Below are positions 7,321 through 15,818 of a DNA stretch of 64,000 bases, piece by piece. Made by a program: the position numbers and the translations under genes. The DNA is from Sphingobacterium yanglingense (GTDB lineage: Bacteria; Bacteroidota; Bacteroidia; Sphingobacteriales; Sphingobacteriaceae), in contig NZ_SNYV01000002.1 in the NCBI RefSeq assembly GCF_004363245.1, forward strand, positions 1 to 64,000, written 5' to 3'. The notes beneath the pieces are model-generated. The model was given only the letters and a program-made list of their open reading frames with translations, was not told where the DNA came from and searched no databases. Within the stretch, counting starts at the first letter, position 1, and each line of letters begins with the position of its first letter.

Positions 7321-9003
7321 TTACTTTACCAATTTTTTGTATTTGATACGCTTAGGGGCAACATCTCCTAGACGCTTTTTACGGTTTTCCTCATATTCAG
7401 AATAATTCCCTTCATAGAAATACACCTGCGAATCCCCTTCAAAAGCCAAAATATGAGTACAAATTCTATCCAAGAACCATCTATCGTGAGAAATCACCAC
7501 TGCACAACCTCCAAAATTCTCCAAGCCTTCCTCTAAAGCTCTTAACGTATTAACGTCGATATCATTTGTAGGCTCATCCAGTAACAATACATTAGATGCC
7601 TTTTTCAATGTAATAGCAAGATGTACCCGATTTCGCTCTCCTCCAGACAACACCCCTACTTTCTTTTGCTGATCCGCTCCATTAAAATTAAACTTTGAAA
7701 CATATGCTCTCGAATTGGTCGCACGATTGCCCAACATAATATTATCGTTCCCTTCAGTTATGTTTTCCCATACGGATTTTTCGGGATCCAAATCATTATG
7801 CAACTGATCTACATATCCTAATACCACGGTTTCTCCGACTTTAAAAGTACCTGTATCCGGTTCTTCCTGGCCAGTAATCAGACGAAACAATGTTGTTTTA
7901 CCAGCCCCATTGGGCCCGATAATTCCAACAATCCCCGCTGGAGGCAATGAAAAGCTCAAGTTTTCAAACAAAATCCGGTCGCCATAAGCTTTAGAAATAT
8001 TATCAGCTTCGATGACAACATTTCCAAGACGTGGTCCCGGTGGGATGAATAACTCCAACTTCTCTTCTCTTTCTTTGGTTTCTTCCGAAGCCAATTTATC
8101 GTAGTTATGTAGACGAGCCTTAGATTTGGCATGCCTCGCTTTTGGAGCCATACGTACCCACTCCAATTCACGTTCCAAAGTCTTCTGACGCTTTGTCTCC
8201 TGCTTTTCCTCTTGTGAAAGACGTTTTGCTTTTTGATCAAGCCACGAAGAATAGTTCCCTTTCCAAGGAATCCCTTCGCCCCGATCCAGTTCCAAAATCC
8301 AACCAGCCACATTATCTAAGAAATACCTATCGTGGGTAACAGCGATAACCGTTCCTTTATAATGTTGTAGATGCTGCTCCAACCAATCAATAGATTCTGC
8401 ATCCAAGTGGTTGGTAGGCTCATCCAGCAATAACACATCAGGCTCTTGCAACAACAACCGACAAAGTGCAACCCTACGACGCTCCCCTCCTGACAAATTG
8501 GCAATGATCGCATCAGGCTCTGGACAACGAAGAGCATCCATTGCTCTTTCCAATTTAGAATCTAGTTCCCATGCGTTTGTTGCATCGATTTTATCTTGCA
8601 ATTCTCCTTGCCTAGCGAGAAGCTTATCCATCTCATCCGGATTCTCATAAACTTCTGGCAATCCAAAACGTTCGTTGATATCTTCGTACTCTTTCAGAAT
8701 AGCTGTTGTCTCCGCTACACCCTCTTCAACAATTTCCTTAACTGTTTTATTAAGATCCAACTCAGGCTCCTGAGCTAGATATCCTACAGAATAGCCCGGA
8801 GAGAAGACAACTTCTCCTTGATAGGACTTATCTAATCCAGCGATAATTTTTAAGAGAGAGGACTTTCCTGAACCATTCAGACCGATTACACCAATCTTGG
8901 CACCGTAGAAAAATGATAGATAAATATTTTTTAGAACCTGCTTTTGTGGGGGGTAAATTTTATTTACTCCCGCCATTGAAAAAATTACTTTCTCGTCAGA
9001 CAT
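7321..9003 (-). CDS. ettA: EttA, energy-dependent translational throttle ATPase (ABC-F)
   Basis: 560 residues, the usual EttA length. Two ABC cassettes lie in tandem: first Walker A GLNGSGKSS (about residue 42) with signature LSGGERRR, second Walker A GPNGAGKTT with LSGGERNR, joined by the charged linker of ABC-F proteins. There are no membrane spans. The N-terminus (KIYPPQKQVLKNIYLSFFYG) closely follows E. coli EttA, which binds the ribosomal E site and gates elongation according to the ATP/ADP ratio. It is the first gene of an operon with the FixL-like kinase and its regulator, an unusual partnership. A consensus-like promoter lies at 9046-9077. Confidence 0.9.
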   Translation of the reverse strand: MSDEKVIFSMAGVNKIYPPQKQVLKNIYLSFFYGAKIGVIGLNGSGKSSLLKIIAGLDKSYQGEVVFSPGYSVGYLAQEPELDLNKTVKEIVEEGVAETTAILKEYEDINERFGLPEVYENPDEMDKLLARQGELQDKIDATNAWELDSKLERAMDALRCPEPDAIIANLSGGERRRVALCRLLLQEPDVLLLDEPTNHLDAESIDWLEQHLQHYKGTVIAVTHDRYFLDNVAGWILELDRGEGIPWKGNYSSWLDQKAKRLSQEEKQETKRQKTLERELEWVRMAPKARHAKSKARLHNYDKLASEETKEREEKLELFIPPGPRLGNVVIEADNISKAYGDRILFENLSFSLPPAGIVGIIGPNGAGKTTLFRLITGQEEPDTGTFKVGETVVLGYVDQLHNDLDPEKSVWENITEGNDNIMLGNRATNSRAYVSKFNFNGADQQKKVGVLSGGERNRVHLAITLKKASNVLLLDEPTNDIDVNTLRALEEGLENFGGCAVVISHDRWFLDRICTHILAFEGDSQVYFYEGNYSEYEENRKKRLGDVAPKRIKYKKLVK

Positions 9004-9045
9004 ATATTTTTGAACCTAAACTTTTATATTATTCCTTGTATTGCC

Positions 9046-9077
9046 CAAAGATACCAAATTCACCCTTAATTGTGAAA
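9046..9077 (-). promoter_or_regulatory. Promoter of ettA-kinase-regulator operon
   Basis: Minus strand TTTC, a 20-base spacer, then TATCTTTG: exact -7 box and one mismatch at -33. The start point near 9042 gives a leader of about 39 bases before the ettA ATG. Confidence 0.65.
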
Positions 9078-9257
9078 CACTGTAGCCAAGCCCCCTGGGG
9101 ACACGTTCTATAAAAGAAAAAAAACTGCCATTTTGACGATATTATCATGTGGCTTGATTGTTGATAATTTATAGAGAAATATAAGTTAGGATTTACATTT
9201 ATTTCATACATTTATAAAGTTCTAACTTAGTTTAATAAAAGAAAGAAAGGTAATTAC

Positions 9258-11801
9258 ATGGAAGCAAAATTCTCACCAAGAGTCAAAGATGTGATCTCTT
9301 ATAGTCGCGAAGAGGCGCTACGTCTCCGCCACGATTATATAGGCACCGAACATCTCTTACTTGGGCTTATTCGAGAAGGTGATGGGGTGGCGATAAAAAT
9401 CCTTAGAAATCTATTAGTAGACACTGGTTCAATTCGACAGTCTATTGAGGATGCAGTAAAAGGCTCATCGGTATCCAGGGCACCGGTAGGATCTGTCCCT
9501 CTGACAAAACAAGCTGAAAAAGTTTTGAAAATAACCTATTTAGAAGCCAAAATCTTCAAAAGTGACATTATTGGTACGGAGCACCTACTGTTAGCTATCC
9601 TACGTGATGAAGACAATATTGCCTCACAGATCTTACAACAGTATAATGTGACGTATGATTTATTCAAGAACGAAGTAGAACAAAATAAAGCTACGATTAC
9701 GGATGAAGCATCGGGTTCGTCTACACCAGACGACGACTATGCAGAAGAAGATAATTTTTCTGCTCCGAAAAAGGTTTCTGATATCAAATCAAAGACACCA
9801 GTTCTAGATAATTTTGGCCGTGATTTGACACGCGCTGCTGAAGAAGGAAAACTAGATCCTATAGTAGGCCGTGAAAAAGAAATCGAACGTGTTTCTCAGA
9901 TTCTATCACGTCGCAAGAAAAACAACCCAATCTTAATAGGAGAACCTGGAGTTGGTAAATCTGCTATTGCCGAAGGATTAGCATTACGCATTGTGCAACG
10001 CAAAGTTTCACGTGTATTATTCAACAAACGAGTGGTCACTTTAGACTTAGCGTCTCTTGTTGCTGGTACTAAATACAGAGGCCAGTTTGAAGAGCGTATG
10101 AAAGCCGTTATGAACGAACTTGAAAAGTCTCCTGATGTGATTCTTTTCATCGACGAAATACATACGATTGTAGGTGCAGGTGGTGCTTCTGGTTCACTAG
10201 ACGCATCCAACATGTTCAAACCAGCACTAGCGCGTGGAGAGATTCAATGTATTGGAGCCACCACGTTGGATGAGTATAGACAATTTATCGAAAAAGATGG
10301 AGCCTTAGATCGTCGCTTCCAAAAAGTAATGATCGAGCCGGCTTCACACGATGAAACGATAGAAATTCTAAATCGTATTAAAGACAAATATGAAGAACAT
10401 CATAATGTCAACTACACGCCAGAAGCAATTGAAGCCTGTGTCACGTTAACCACACGTTACATTACAGACCGTTTTCTACCAGACAAAGCTATTGACGCGT
10501 TGGATGAGGCTGGTTCAAGAGTACATCTTACCAACATACATGTGCCTCAGTCAATCATCGACATTGAAGAAAAAATAGAAGAGGTCAAAGTAGAAAAAAA
10601 CAAAGTTGTTCGTTCTCAAAAATACGAAGAAGCAGCTAAGCTTAGAGATACAGAGAAAAAACTCCTTGAAGAACTAGAGAAAGAAAAGGCAGCTTGGGAA
10701 ACAGAGACAAAGAGTAAACGCTACACGGTCACTGAAGACAATGTCGCTGAAGTCGTTTCTATGATGACCGGTATACCTGTCCAACGCGTTAGCCAGACCG
10801 ACAGTCAGAAGTTACTGAACATGGGAGACTCCATGAAAGGACGGATTATTGGTCAGGACGATGCTGTGCAAAAACTGGTAAAGGCCATACAACGGACTCG
10901 TGCAGGATTAAAAGACCCAAGAAAACCTATCGGTTCATTCATCTTCTTAGGCCCCACCGGAGTTGGTAAGACGGAGCTCGCTAAAGAATTGGCTCGTTTC
11001 ATGTTTGACTCCGAAGATTCACTGATTCAAGTTGACATGAGCGAATACATGGAAAAATTTGCCATATCTCGATTAGTAGGAGCGCCTCCAGGATATGTGG
11101 GCTATGAAGAAGGGGGGCAATTAACAGAGAAAGTACGTCGTAAACCTTACTCCGTAGTATTACTGGATGAAATTGAAAAAGCGCACCCTGATGTTTTCAA
11201 CCTACTACTTCAGGTACTGGACGAAGGTCAGTTGACAGATAGTCTTGGTCGTAAAGTTGATTTTAGAAATACGATAATTATTATGACTTCCAACATCGGA
11301 GTACGTCAGTTAAAAGAATTTGGACAAGGTGTAGGTTTTACAACTTCCGCCAAAGAAACTCAAGCTGACTCACACTCTAGAGGGGTTATTGAAACGGCTC
11401 TGAAACGCGCTTTTGCACCAGAATTCTTGAACCGTATAGATGATGTGATTGTTTTCAATTCATTGACAAAAGAAAACATCTTCAAAATCATAGATATTGA
11501 ATTAGTATCTTTATTTGGACGAATTGAAGCATTGGGGCATTCCATTGAGTTGACAGACAAAGCAAAAGAGTTTATCGCTGAGAAAGGATATGACACCAAC
11601 TTTGGAGCGCGTCCGTTGAAAAGAGCTATTCAAAAATACCTTGAAGATCCAATTGCTGAAGAAATCTTAAAAGGAGAACTAAAAGCCAACGATGTAATCA
11701 TGGTTGATTTGGATGATGACAAGAAAGAAATTGTTGTTAAGGGAAGAAGTTCTGGAGACAGCTCTGTCTCTTCAGACATAAGCGAAGAAAACGAAAAATA
11801 A
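9258..11801 (+). CDS. clpC: ClpC, AAA+ unfoldase of the Clp protease
   Basis: 847 residues. A double Clp-N repeat (about 1-145) carries both GTEHLLL motifs (residues 29-35 and 106-112). AAA-1 has Walker A GEPGVGKS (228-235). A UVR/coiled middle domain lies near 435-475, as in ClpC rather than ClpA or ClpB. AAA-2 has Walker A GPTGVGKT and a C-terminal D2-small domain. ClpC unfolds substrates and feeds them to ClpP in the cytoplasm; clpP is not in the window. It is transcribed alone, divergently from ettA, and ends in a strong terminator. The upstream region has no exact TAnnTTTG box, so its promoter may need a factor. Confidence 0.93.
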   Translation: MEAKFSPRVKDVISYSREEALRLRHDYIGTEHLLLGLIREGDGVAIKILRNLLVDTGSIRQSIEDAVKGSSVSRAPVGSVPLTKQAEKVLKITYLEAKIFKSDIIGTEHLLLAILRDEDNIASQILQQYNVTYDLFKNEVEQNKATITDEASGSSTPDDDYAEEDNFSAPKKVSDIKSKTPVLDNFGRDLTRAAEEGKLDPIVGREKEIERVSQILSRRKKNNPILIGEPGVGKSAIAEGLALRIVQRKVSRVLFNKRVVTLDLASLVAGTKYRGQFEERMKAVMNELEKSPDVILFIDEIHTIVGAGGASGSLDASNMFKPALARGEIQCIGATTLDEYRQFIEKDGALDRRFQKVMIEPASHDETIEILNRIKDKYEEHHNVNYTPEAIEACVTLTTRYITDRFLPDKAIDALDEAGSRVHLTNIHVPQSIIDIEEKIEEVKVEKNKVVRSQKYEEAAKLRDTEKKLLEELEKEKAAWETETKSKRYTVTEDNVAEVVSMMTGIPVQRVSQTDSQKLLNMGDSMKGRIIGQDDAVQKLVKAIQRTRAGLKDPRKPIGSFIFLGPTGVGKTELAKELARFMFDSEDSLIQVDMSEYMEKFAISRLVGAPPGYVGYEEGGQLTEKVRRKPYSVVLLDEIEKAHPDVFNLLLQVLDEGQLTDSLGRKVDFRNTIIIMTSNIGVRQLKEFGQGVGFTTSAKETQADSHSRGVIETALKRAFAPEFLNRIDDVIVFNSLTKENIFKIIDIELVSLFGRIEALGHSIELTDKAKEFIAEKGYDTNFGARPLKRAIQKYLEDPIAEEILKGELKANDVIMVDLDDDKKEIVVKGRSSGDSSVSSDISEENEK

Positions 11802-11822
11802 ACAGTTTTTTTCTATATAGCG

Positions 11823-11860
11823 CAAAGGGCTGTATCATATAGTTTTGATACAGCCCTTTG
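11823..11860 (+). terminator. clpC terminator
   Basis: A 15-base perfect stem CAAAGGGCTGTATCA / TGATACAGCCCTTTG with an 8-base loop lies 22 bases after the clpC stop. The following TTATATTATA is only partly T-rich. It sits between convergent clpC and argC and may serve both. Confidence 0.8.
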
Positions 11861-11882
11861 TTATATTATAATCGACAGTTAG

Positions 11883-12902
11883 TTAAAAACCCATTGGCTT
11901 TAGATTTAAGCCCGTACGTTCTTCTATACCAAACATTAAGTTCATATTCTGGACTGCTTGCCCGGACGCACCTTTTAACAAATTATCCGTAGCATTCAAG
12001 ATCAATAATTTATCCCCATGTTTTTCAATATGCATAATGCTCTTATTGGTATTAACCACTTGTTTTAAATCGATATTATCACGTGAAACTATAGCAAAAG
12101 GATGCGTCTCGTAATAACCTTCATAAAGCTGATATGCCTCATCTTCCGTCAAATCTGTATCTACATAAATACTCGAAAAAATGCCCCTTGGAAAAGCACC
12201 CCGCAAGGGTACAAAATTAATACGCTCCGCTGCACGCTCCATCAAAGCGTTCTCTGAGTCCACCAAAAAACCAGTTTGCAATTGATCCAATGATTCTGAT
12301 ATCTCCTGTAGGTGTTGATGTTCAAAAGACTTATAAGCCGATAGGTTACCACTTCTCCAAGAAAAATGAGATGTAGGGCTTGGTTTTTGCCCCGCCCCTG
12401 TCGACCCAGTTGTAGCCGTCACATGCACTTGACCTTTTAATTCTCCTCGCGCAGCCAAAGGCAATAATGCCAATTGTATGTTTGTTGCAAAGCAACCTGG
12501 ATTAGCCAAATAATGTGCAGATTTTATGGCTTCCCGATTCAATTCAGGTAATCCATAAACGAACTGCGCATCCTTGTATTCTCTATTTGCTCTAAGACGA
12601 TAATCCTGTGATAAATCGATAATTTTAACATGAGGTTCCACTGTGTTAGCTGCTAAAAATTTACACGCATCTCCATGTCCTACGCATAAAAACAGTACAT
12701 CTATCTGTGAATGGAAATCGGACGTAAAACTTATCTCTGTGTCACCTAGTAGATCATTATGCACCGCTGAGACCTTCTTCCCTGCATTTGAAGCACTATT
12801 TGCAAACACAATCTCAACTTTCGGGTGATAGACAAGAATTCTTAGTAATTCACCACCAGTATACCCGGCAGAGCCAACGATACCAACTTTAATCTTTTCC
12901 AT
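11883..12902 (-). CDS. argC: ArgC, N-acetyl-gamma-glutamyl-phosphate reductase
   Basis: 339 residues from ATG 12902 (MEKIKVGIVG); a frame opening at 12935 adds 11 residues that no family member needs. The NAD(P)-binding motif GIVGSAGYTGGELLRIL is at the N-terminus and the catalytic cysteine lies in NPGCFATN. The enzyme reduces N-acyl-glutamyl-phosphate to the semialdehyde in arginine synthesis. It follows argG after 97 bases in the same direction. In Bacteroidetes the acyl group may be succinyl rather than acetyl; the sequence alone cannot decide which. Confidence 0.93.
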   Translation of the reverse strand: MEKIKVGIVGSAGYTGGELLRILVYHPKVEIVFANSASNAGKKVSAVHNDLLGDTEISFTSDFHSQIDVLFLCVGHGDACKFLAANTVEPHVKIIDLSQDYRLRANREYKDAQFVYGLPELNREAIKSAHYLANPGCFATNIQLALLPLAARGELKGQVHVTATTGSTGAGQKPSPTSHFSWRSGNLSAYKSFEHQHLQEISESLDQLQTGFLVDSENALMERAAERINFVPLRGAFPRGIFSSIYVDTDLTEDEAYQLYEGYYETHPFAIVSRDNIDLKQVVNTNKSIMHIEKHGDKLLILNATDNLLKGASGQAVQNMNLMFGIEERTGLNLKPMGF

Positions 12903-12999
12903 AAATACAATATTGTAACCATAAAAAATGGGCACTACGTTTAATACGTGGCACCCATATCCATTTAATCAGTAGTATATTCCAACAGCCAGTTAGTCA

Positions 13000-14187
13000 C
13001 TAACCTTTGTTATTTACTTTGTGCCAAATAATAGTTTGATTTCCGAATATCTTAGAGAATCCTTTCACATCATCTCCAGTATATCCTTCATTCATCTCTC
13101 CATAGCTCCCAAATTCATTGTTCATTAAATCGTGTGCAGACTCAATTCCTATGATTACAAATCTATGAGGATGTAACTCAACAATAACCCTTCCTGAGAC
13201 AGTTTCTTGAGAGGATGCCAAAAAAGCTTCGATATCTCGCATCACTGGGTCGTGCATCTGACCTTCGTGCATCCAATTGCCGTAAAAACCGGCAATTTGG
13301 TCTTTCCAAGACAATTGCCATTTCGTCAATGTATGCTTTTCCAACGTATGGTGTGCTTTAACCAAAATCAACGGCGCCGCAGCCTCAAAGCCTACACGTC
13401 CTTTAATTCCAATAATCGTATCACCAACATGTATATCACGTCCTATTCCATAGGGTTGTGCTAAATCCTGTAGTCGTTGGATTACGGCTACCGCACCGAT
13501 TTTATTGCCATTCAATGCGACAGGCTCTCCTTTTTCAAAATCAACCGTTATTGTCTGTGGTTCTGTAGAGGTCACAGCAGTAGGCCAAGCCGATTCTGGT
13601 AAATACTGATTAGAGGTCAATGTTTCAGCACCACCTACCGATGTACCCCACAATCCTTTATTGATCGAGTATTTAGCTTTCTCCGCACTATAAGGAAAAC
13701 CATGCTTACCAAGGTATTCAATCTCCGCTTCACGTGACAATTTCAGATCCCGAATTGGTGTAATAATCTCAACACCGGGAATCAGCGTATTAAAAATCAT
13801 ATCAAAACGAACCTGATCATTACCTGCTCCTGTCGATCCGTGTGCTACACAAGCTGCACCAATCTTCTTTGCATAATTAGCAATAGCAGTAGCCTGACAC
13901 ACACGCTCTGCGGATACAGACAGAGGATACGTTGCGTTCTTCAATACATTACCAAAAATAAGGTACTTTATTGTATCTCGGTAATAGTCTTCCGTTTCAT
14001 CGATAGTAGTATGCGATTTAACACCTAACTCATAGGCACGCGCTTCAATATTCTTTATTTCTTCTGCTGAAAACCCACCTGTATTTACAACAACAGAGTG
14101 GACTTCCATCCCTAAATCCTTAGAAAGATAGATACAACAAAAAGATGTATCCAAACCTCCACTGAATGCTAGAACTACTTTTTTCAT
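13000..14187 (-). CDS. argG: ArgG, argininosuccinate synthase
   Basis: 395 residues, normal for the family. The ATP-pyrophosphatase P-loop AFSGGLDTS is at residues 8-16 and the STGAGNDQVRFD citrulline/aspartate-binding region follows near 118-129. The enzyme joins citrulline and aspartate using ATP. It stands second in a GNAT-argG-argC gene run, 86 bases after the GNAT gene stop. The start ATG is the first in frame and gives MKKVVLAFSGG, as expected. Confidence 0.94.
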   Translation of the reverse strand: MKKVVLAFSGGLDTSFCCIYLSKDLGMEVHSVVVNTGGFSAEEIKNIEARAYELGVKSHTTIDETEDYYRDTIKYLIFGNVLKNATYPLSVSAERVCQATAIANYAKKIGAACVAHGSTGAGNDQVRFDMIFNTLIPGVEIITPIRDLKLSREAEIEYLGKHGFPYSAEKAKYSINKGLWGTSVGGAETLTSNQYLPESAWPTAVTSTEPQTITVDFEKGEPVALNGNKIGAVAVIQRLQDLAQPYGIGRDIHVGDTIIGIKGRVGFEAAAPLILVKAHHTLEKHTLTKWQLSWKDQIAGFYGNWMHEGQMHDPVMRDIEAFLASSQETVSGRVIVELHPHRFVIIGIESAHDLMNNEFGSYGEMNEGYTGDDVKGFSKIFGNQTIIWHKVNNKG

Positions 14188-14273
14188 CCGTATAAATTAT
14201 TTATTCATTTATATATACCGCTAAACAATGTGCACATTCTTTATTGGCGTGAGTGTGTATTCTTTTGAGAGAA

Positions 14274-14990
14274 CTAAAATCCTTTTACTGGTCTACTCCT
14301 TAGCGCAAACAAAACAGAAATAGTCTTCCGTGTTGATCTCCACAATTTAGCTTCGATACGTTTCAGCAAAGACTGCTTCTTAGCGATACGATCCAGACGT
14401 TCTTTAGCTTCTGCCTTACGTTGTATCTTTTCCTTCAATTCCTTTTCCTTTTCGACCGGATCCCATAGCATAGCCGTACACATACAGTTTTTACGGTCCT
14501 TACTCATCAGTATGTCGTAATTTATACAACTTTGGCATCCTTTCCAAAATTCTTCATCCTGTGTTAGTTCAGAGTAAGTAACAGGCTCATAGCCTAGATC
14601 TGAATTAATCTTCATCACAGCAAGCCCTGTTGTCAAGCCAAAGATCTTGGAATTTGGATACTTCTCTCTCGACAATTCAAATACCCGCTTCTTAATAGCC
14701 TTAGCTAATCCCACTTTACGAAACACAGAATTAACGATTAGTCCCGAATTCGCGACATAATCTCCATGCCCCCAGGTCTCAATATAACAAAAACCCGCCC
14801 ATGTACCATCCCGATGTAAAGCGATCACCGCTTTTCCTTCCTCCATTTTTTTCGCTACATACTCAGGTTTGCGGCGAGCAATACCTGTACCACGAGCCTT
14901 TGCAGACTCAAACATTTCATCACAAATCTGCACAGCATATTTCACATGATCTGCTGTAGCGGGAATAATTAAAAAATCTGAAATTGTCAT
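14274..14990 (-). CDS. GNAT acyltransferase at the head of the arginine operon (possible N-acylglutamate synthase)
   Basis: 238 residues. The N-terminal two thirds is a GNAT fold: ATADHVKYAVQICDEMF opening, a central strand SGLIVNSVFRKVGLAKAI (acetyl-CoA pyrophosphate loop, R91-x-x-G-L/A, relaxed from QxxGxGxA) and a C-terminal alpha/beta half. It then has a cysteine group C152xxC155 ... C169xC171 and a very basic, helical tail (about 180-238). Its place in front of argG-argC, with no argA or argJ nearby, suggests that it makes the N-acylated glutamate that starts arginine synthesis; this is inference from position. The cysteine group could hold a metal or be regulatory. The promoter is predicted at 15283-15317, leaving a leader of about 285 bases. 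Confidence 0.7.
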   Translation of the reverse strand: MTISDFLIIPATADHVKYAVQICDEMFESAKARGTGIARRKPEYVAKKMEEGKAVIALHRDGTWAGFCYIETWGHGDYVANSGLIVNSVFRKVGLAKAIKKRVFELSREKYPNSKIFGLTTGLAVMKINSDLGYEPVTYSELTQDEEFWKGCQSCINYDILMSKDRKNCMCTAMLWDPVEKEKELKEKIQRKAEAKERLDRIAKKQSLLKRIEAKLWRSTRKTISVLFALRSRPVKGF

Positions 14991-15282
14991 CTTAAGACGT
15001 CGACCTAAAAATTAATGCACTTAATGTGCGCTAAAAGAAATAACCAAGGGTTAAGAAATTCATTGAGCTAAATGAATTTACTCGAAATAGAATTGACCTG
15101 CCTCTCGAATCAAGCTCGAGGCAGAATAGGTCGTCGGAATCTCAAAACTGGGCAATTTGACGTATTATATCCGAACATAGGTATAGCTACAAACTTACTG
15201 AAAGTCTGTGCGATAATACTATTATGTCCCTTTTTACAATACATTTAAAACCGATCCGTATATTTTCTTAAATCTAACAGCG
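14991..15282 (-). promoter_or_regulatory. Long structured leader of the arginine operon
   Basis: About 285 transcribed bases without a reading frame precede the GNAT gene. A strong hairpin (UGCCUC ... GAGGCA with flanking GACC/GGUC) lies at about 15101-15136. The outer arm, CGACCU (about 15131-15136), can instead pair with AGGUCG at about 14998-15003, a few bases before the ATG. A small GCAC/GUGC hairpin lies at 15017-15029. The mutually exclusive pairings look like a leader control element. It matches no riboswitch class known to me. Confidence 0.4.
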
Positions 15283-15317
15283 CAAAAGTAAAGAATTATT
15301 TTTCTCTTTTATGCAAA
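15283..15317 (-). promoter_or_regulatory. Promoter of GNAT-argG-argC
   Basis: Minus strand TTTG, a 23-base spacer, then TACTTTTG: exact -7 element with a slightly long spacer. The start point is near 15279. The rest of the gap to 15434 is AT-rich with no reading frame. Confidence 0.5.
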
Positions 15318-15434
15318 AAAAACATATTTTTTTTGACAAAATACCATTTATGCCCTTAATGACAAAAAAACTGGCAATAAGACCATATAATTATTGAAAT
15401 CTTGAAAACAAAATAAACAGAATAATTGATTCGA

Positions 15435-15466
15435 TTTGCCTTCTCTTTTCAAATACTGTACTTTTG
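15435..15466 (+). promoter_or_regulatory. Promoter of the small membrane protein gene at 15490
   Basis: TTTG, a 20-base spacer, then TACTTTTG: exact consensus. The start point is near 15470, so translation must begin at ATG 15490 and not at the upstream in-frame codon at 15436, which lies inside the promoter. Confidence 0.75.
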
Positions 15467-15489
15467 CAATTCAACATATTGAGTTAGTT

Positions 15490-15732
15490 ATGGTAGGCCC
15501 GAGTATTATTTTCTACATTTTATTTGCAGTCCCTTATGTTTTTGTGATGTATTGGTTAGTAAAACAAGACAAACGCAAATACGCTTGGGGAATAGCGATA
15601 GTTACCTTAATTGCAATTTTAGGTATCTATGTATCTCAAAAAGCGAGCAAAAATGCAATCGAGAATTATCGTCAACATCAGATTGATGCTCGAGAACAAG
15701 AGACTGAGAATCACAAAGACACGCAAAACTAG
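15490..15732 (+). CDS. Small two-span membrane protein, function unknown
   Basis: 80 residues from ATG 15490, supported by the exact promoter just upstream. Two hydrophobic segments (about residues 3-22 and 33-49) are separated by a short basic loop (KQDKRKYAWG), followed by a charged tail of about 30 residues. I do not recognise the family. It has its own promoter and a terminator at 15773-15806, so it is a single-gene unit. Its neighbours (arginine genes on one side, an oligopeptidase on the other, both on the opposite strand) say nothing about its role. Confidence 0.65.
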   Translation: MVGPSIIFYILFAVPYVFVMYWLVKQDKRKYAWGIAIVTLIAILGIYVSQKASKNAIENYRQHQIDAREQETENHKDTQN

Positions 15733-15772
15733 GAATAACAGTGCTATTCTTTCTAGCAGAGAGATTATAGAA

Positions 15773-15806
15773 AAAGGGCATCAAACGTTAAAATTTGATG
15801 CCCTTT
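15773..15806. terminator. Bidirectional terminator between convergent genes
   Basis: A 13-base perfect stem AAAGGGCATCAAA / TTTGATGCCCTTT with an 8-base loop, flanked by A- and T-runs on both sides, lies between the gene ending at 15732 (+) and the peptidase ending at 15819 (-). Confidence 0.85.
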
Positions 15807-15818
15807 CTTTAAAGTCAG

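Noticed and set aside
9085..9103. GC-rich palindrome CCCCTGGGG between ettA and clpC
   Set aside because: Short and without repeats or a phased partner; no case for an operator.
15436..15489. Longer start for the 80-residue membrane protein
   Set aside because: The codon lies inside the exact promoter at 15435-15466.
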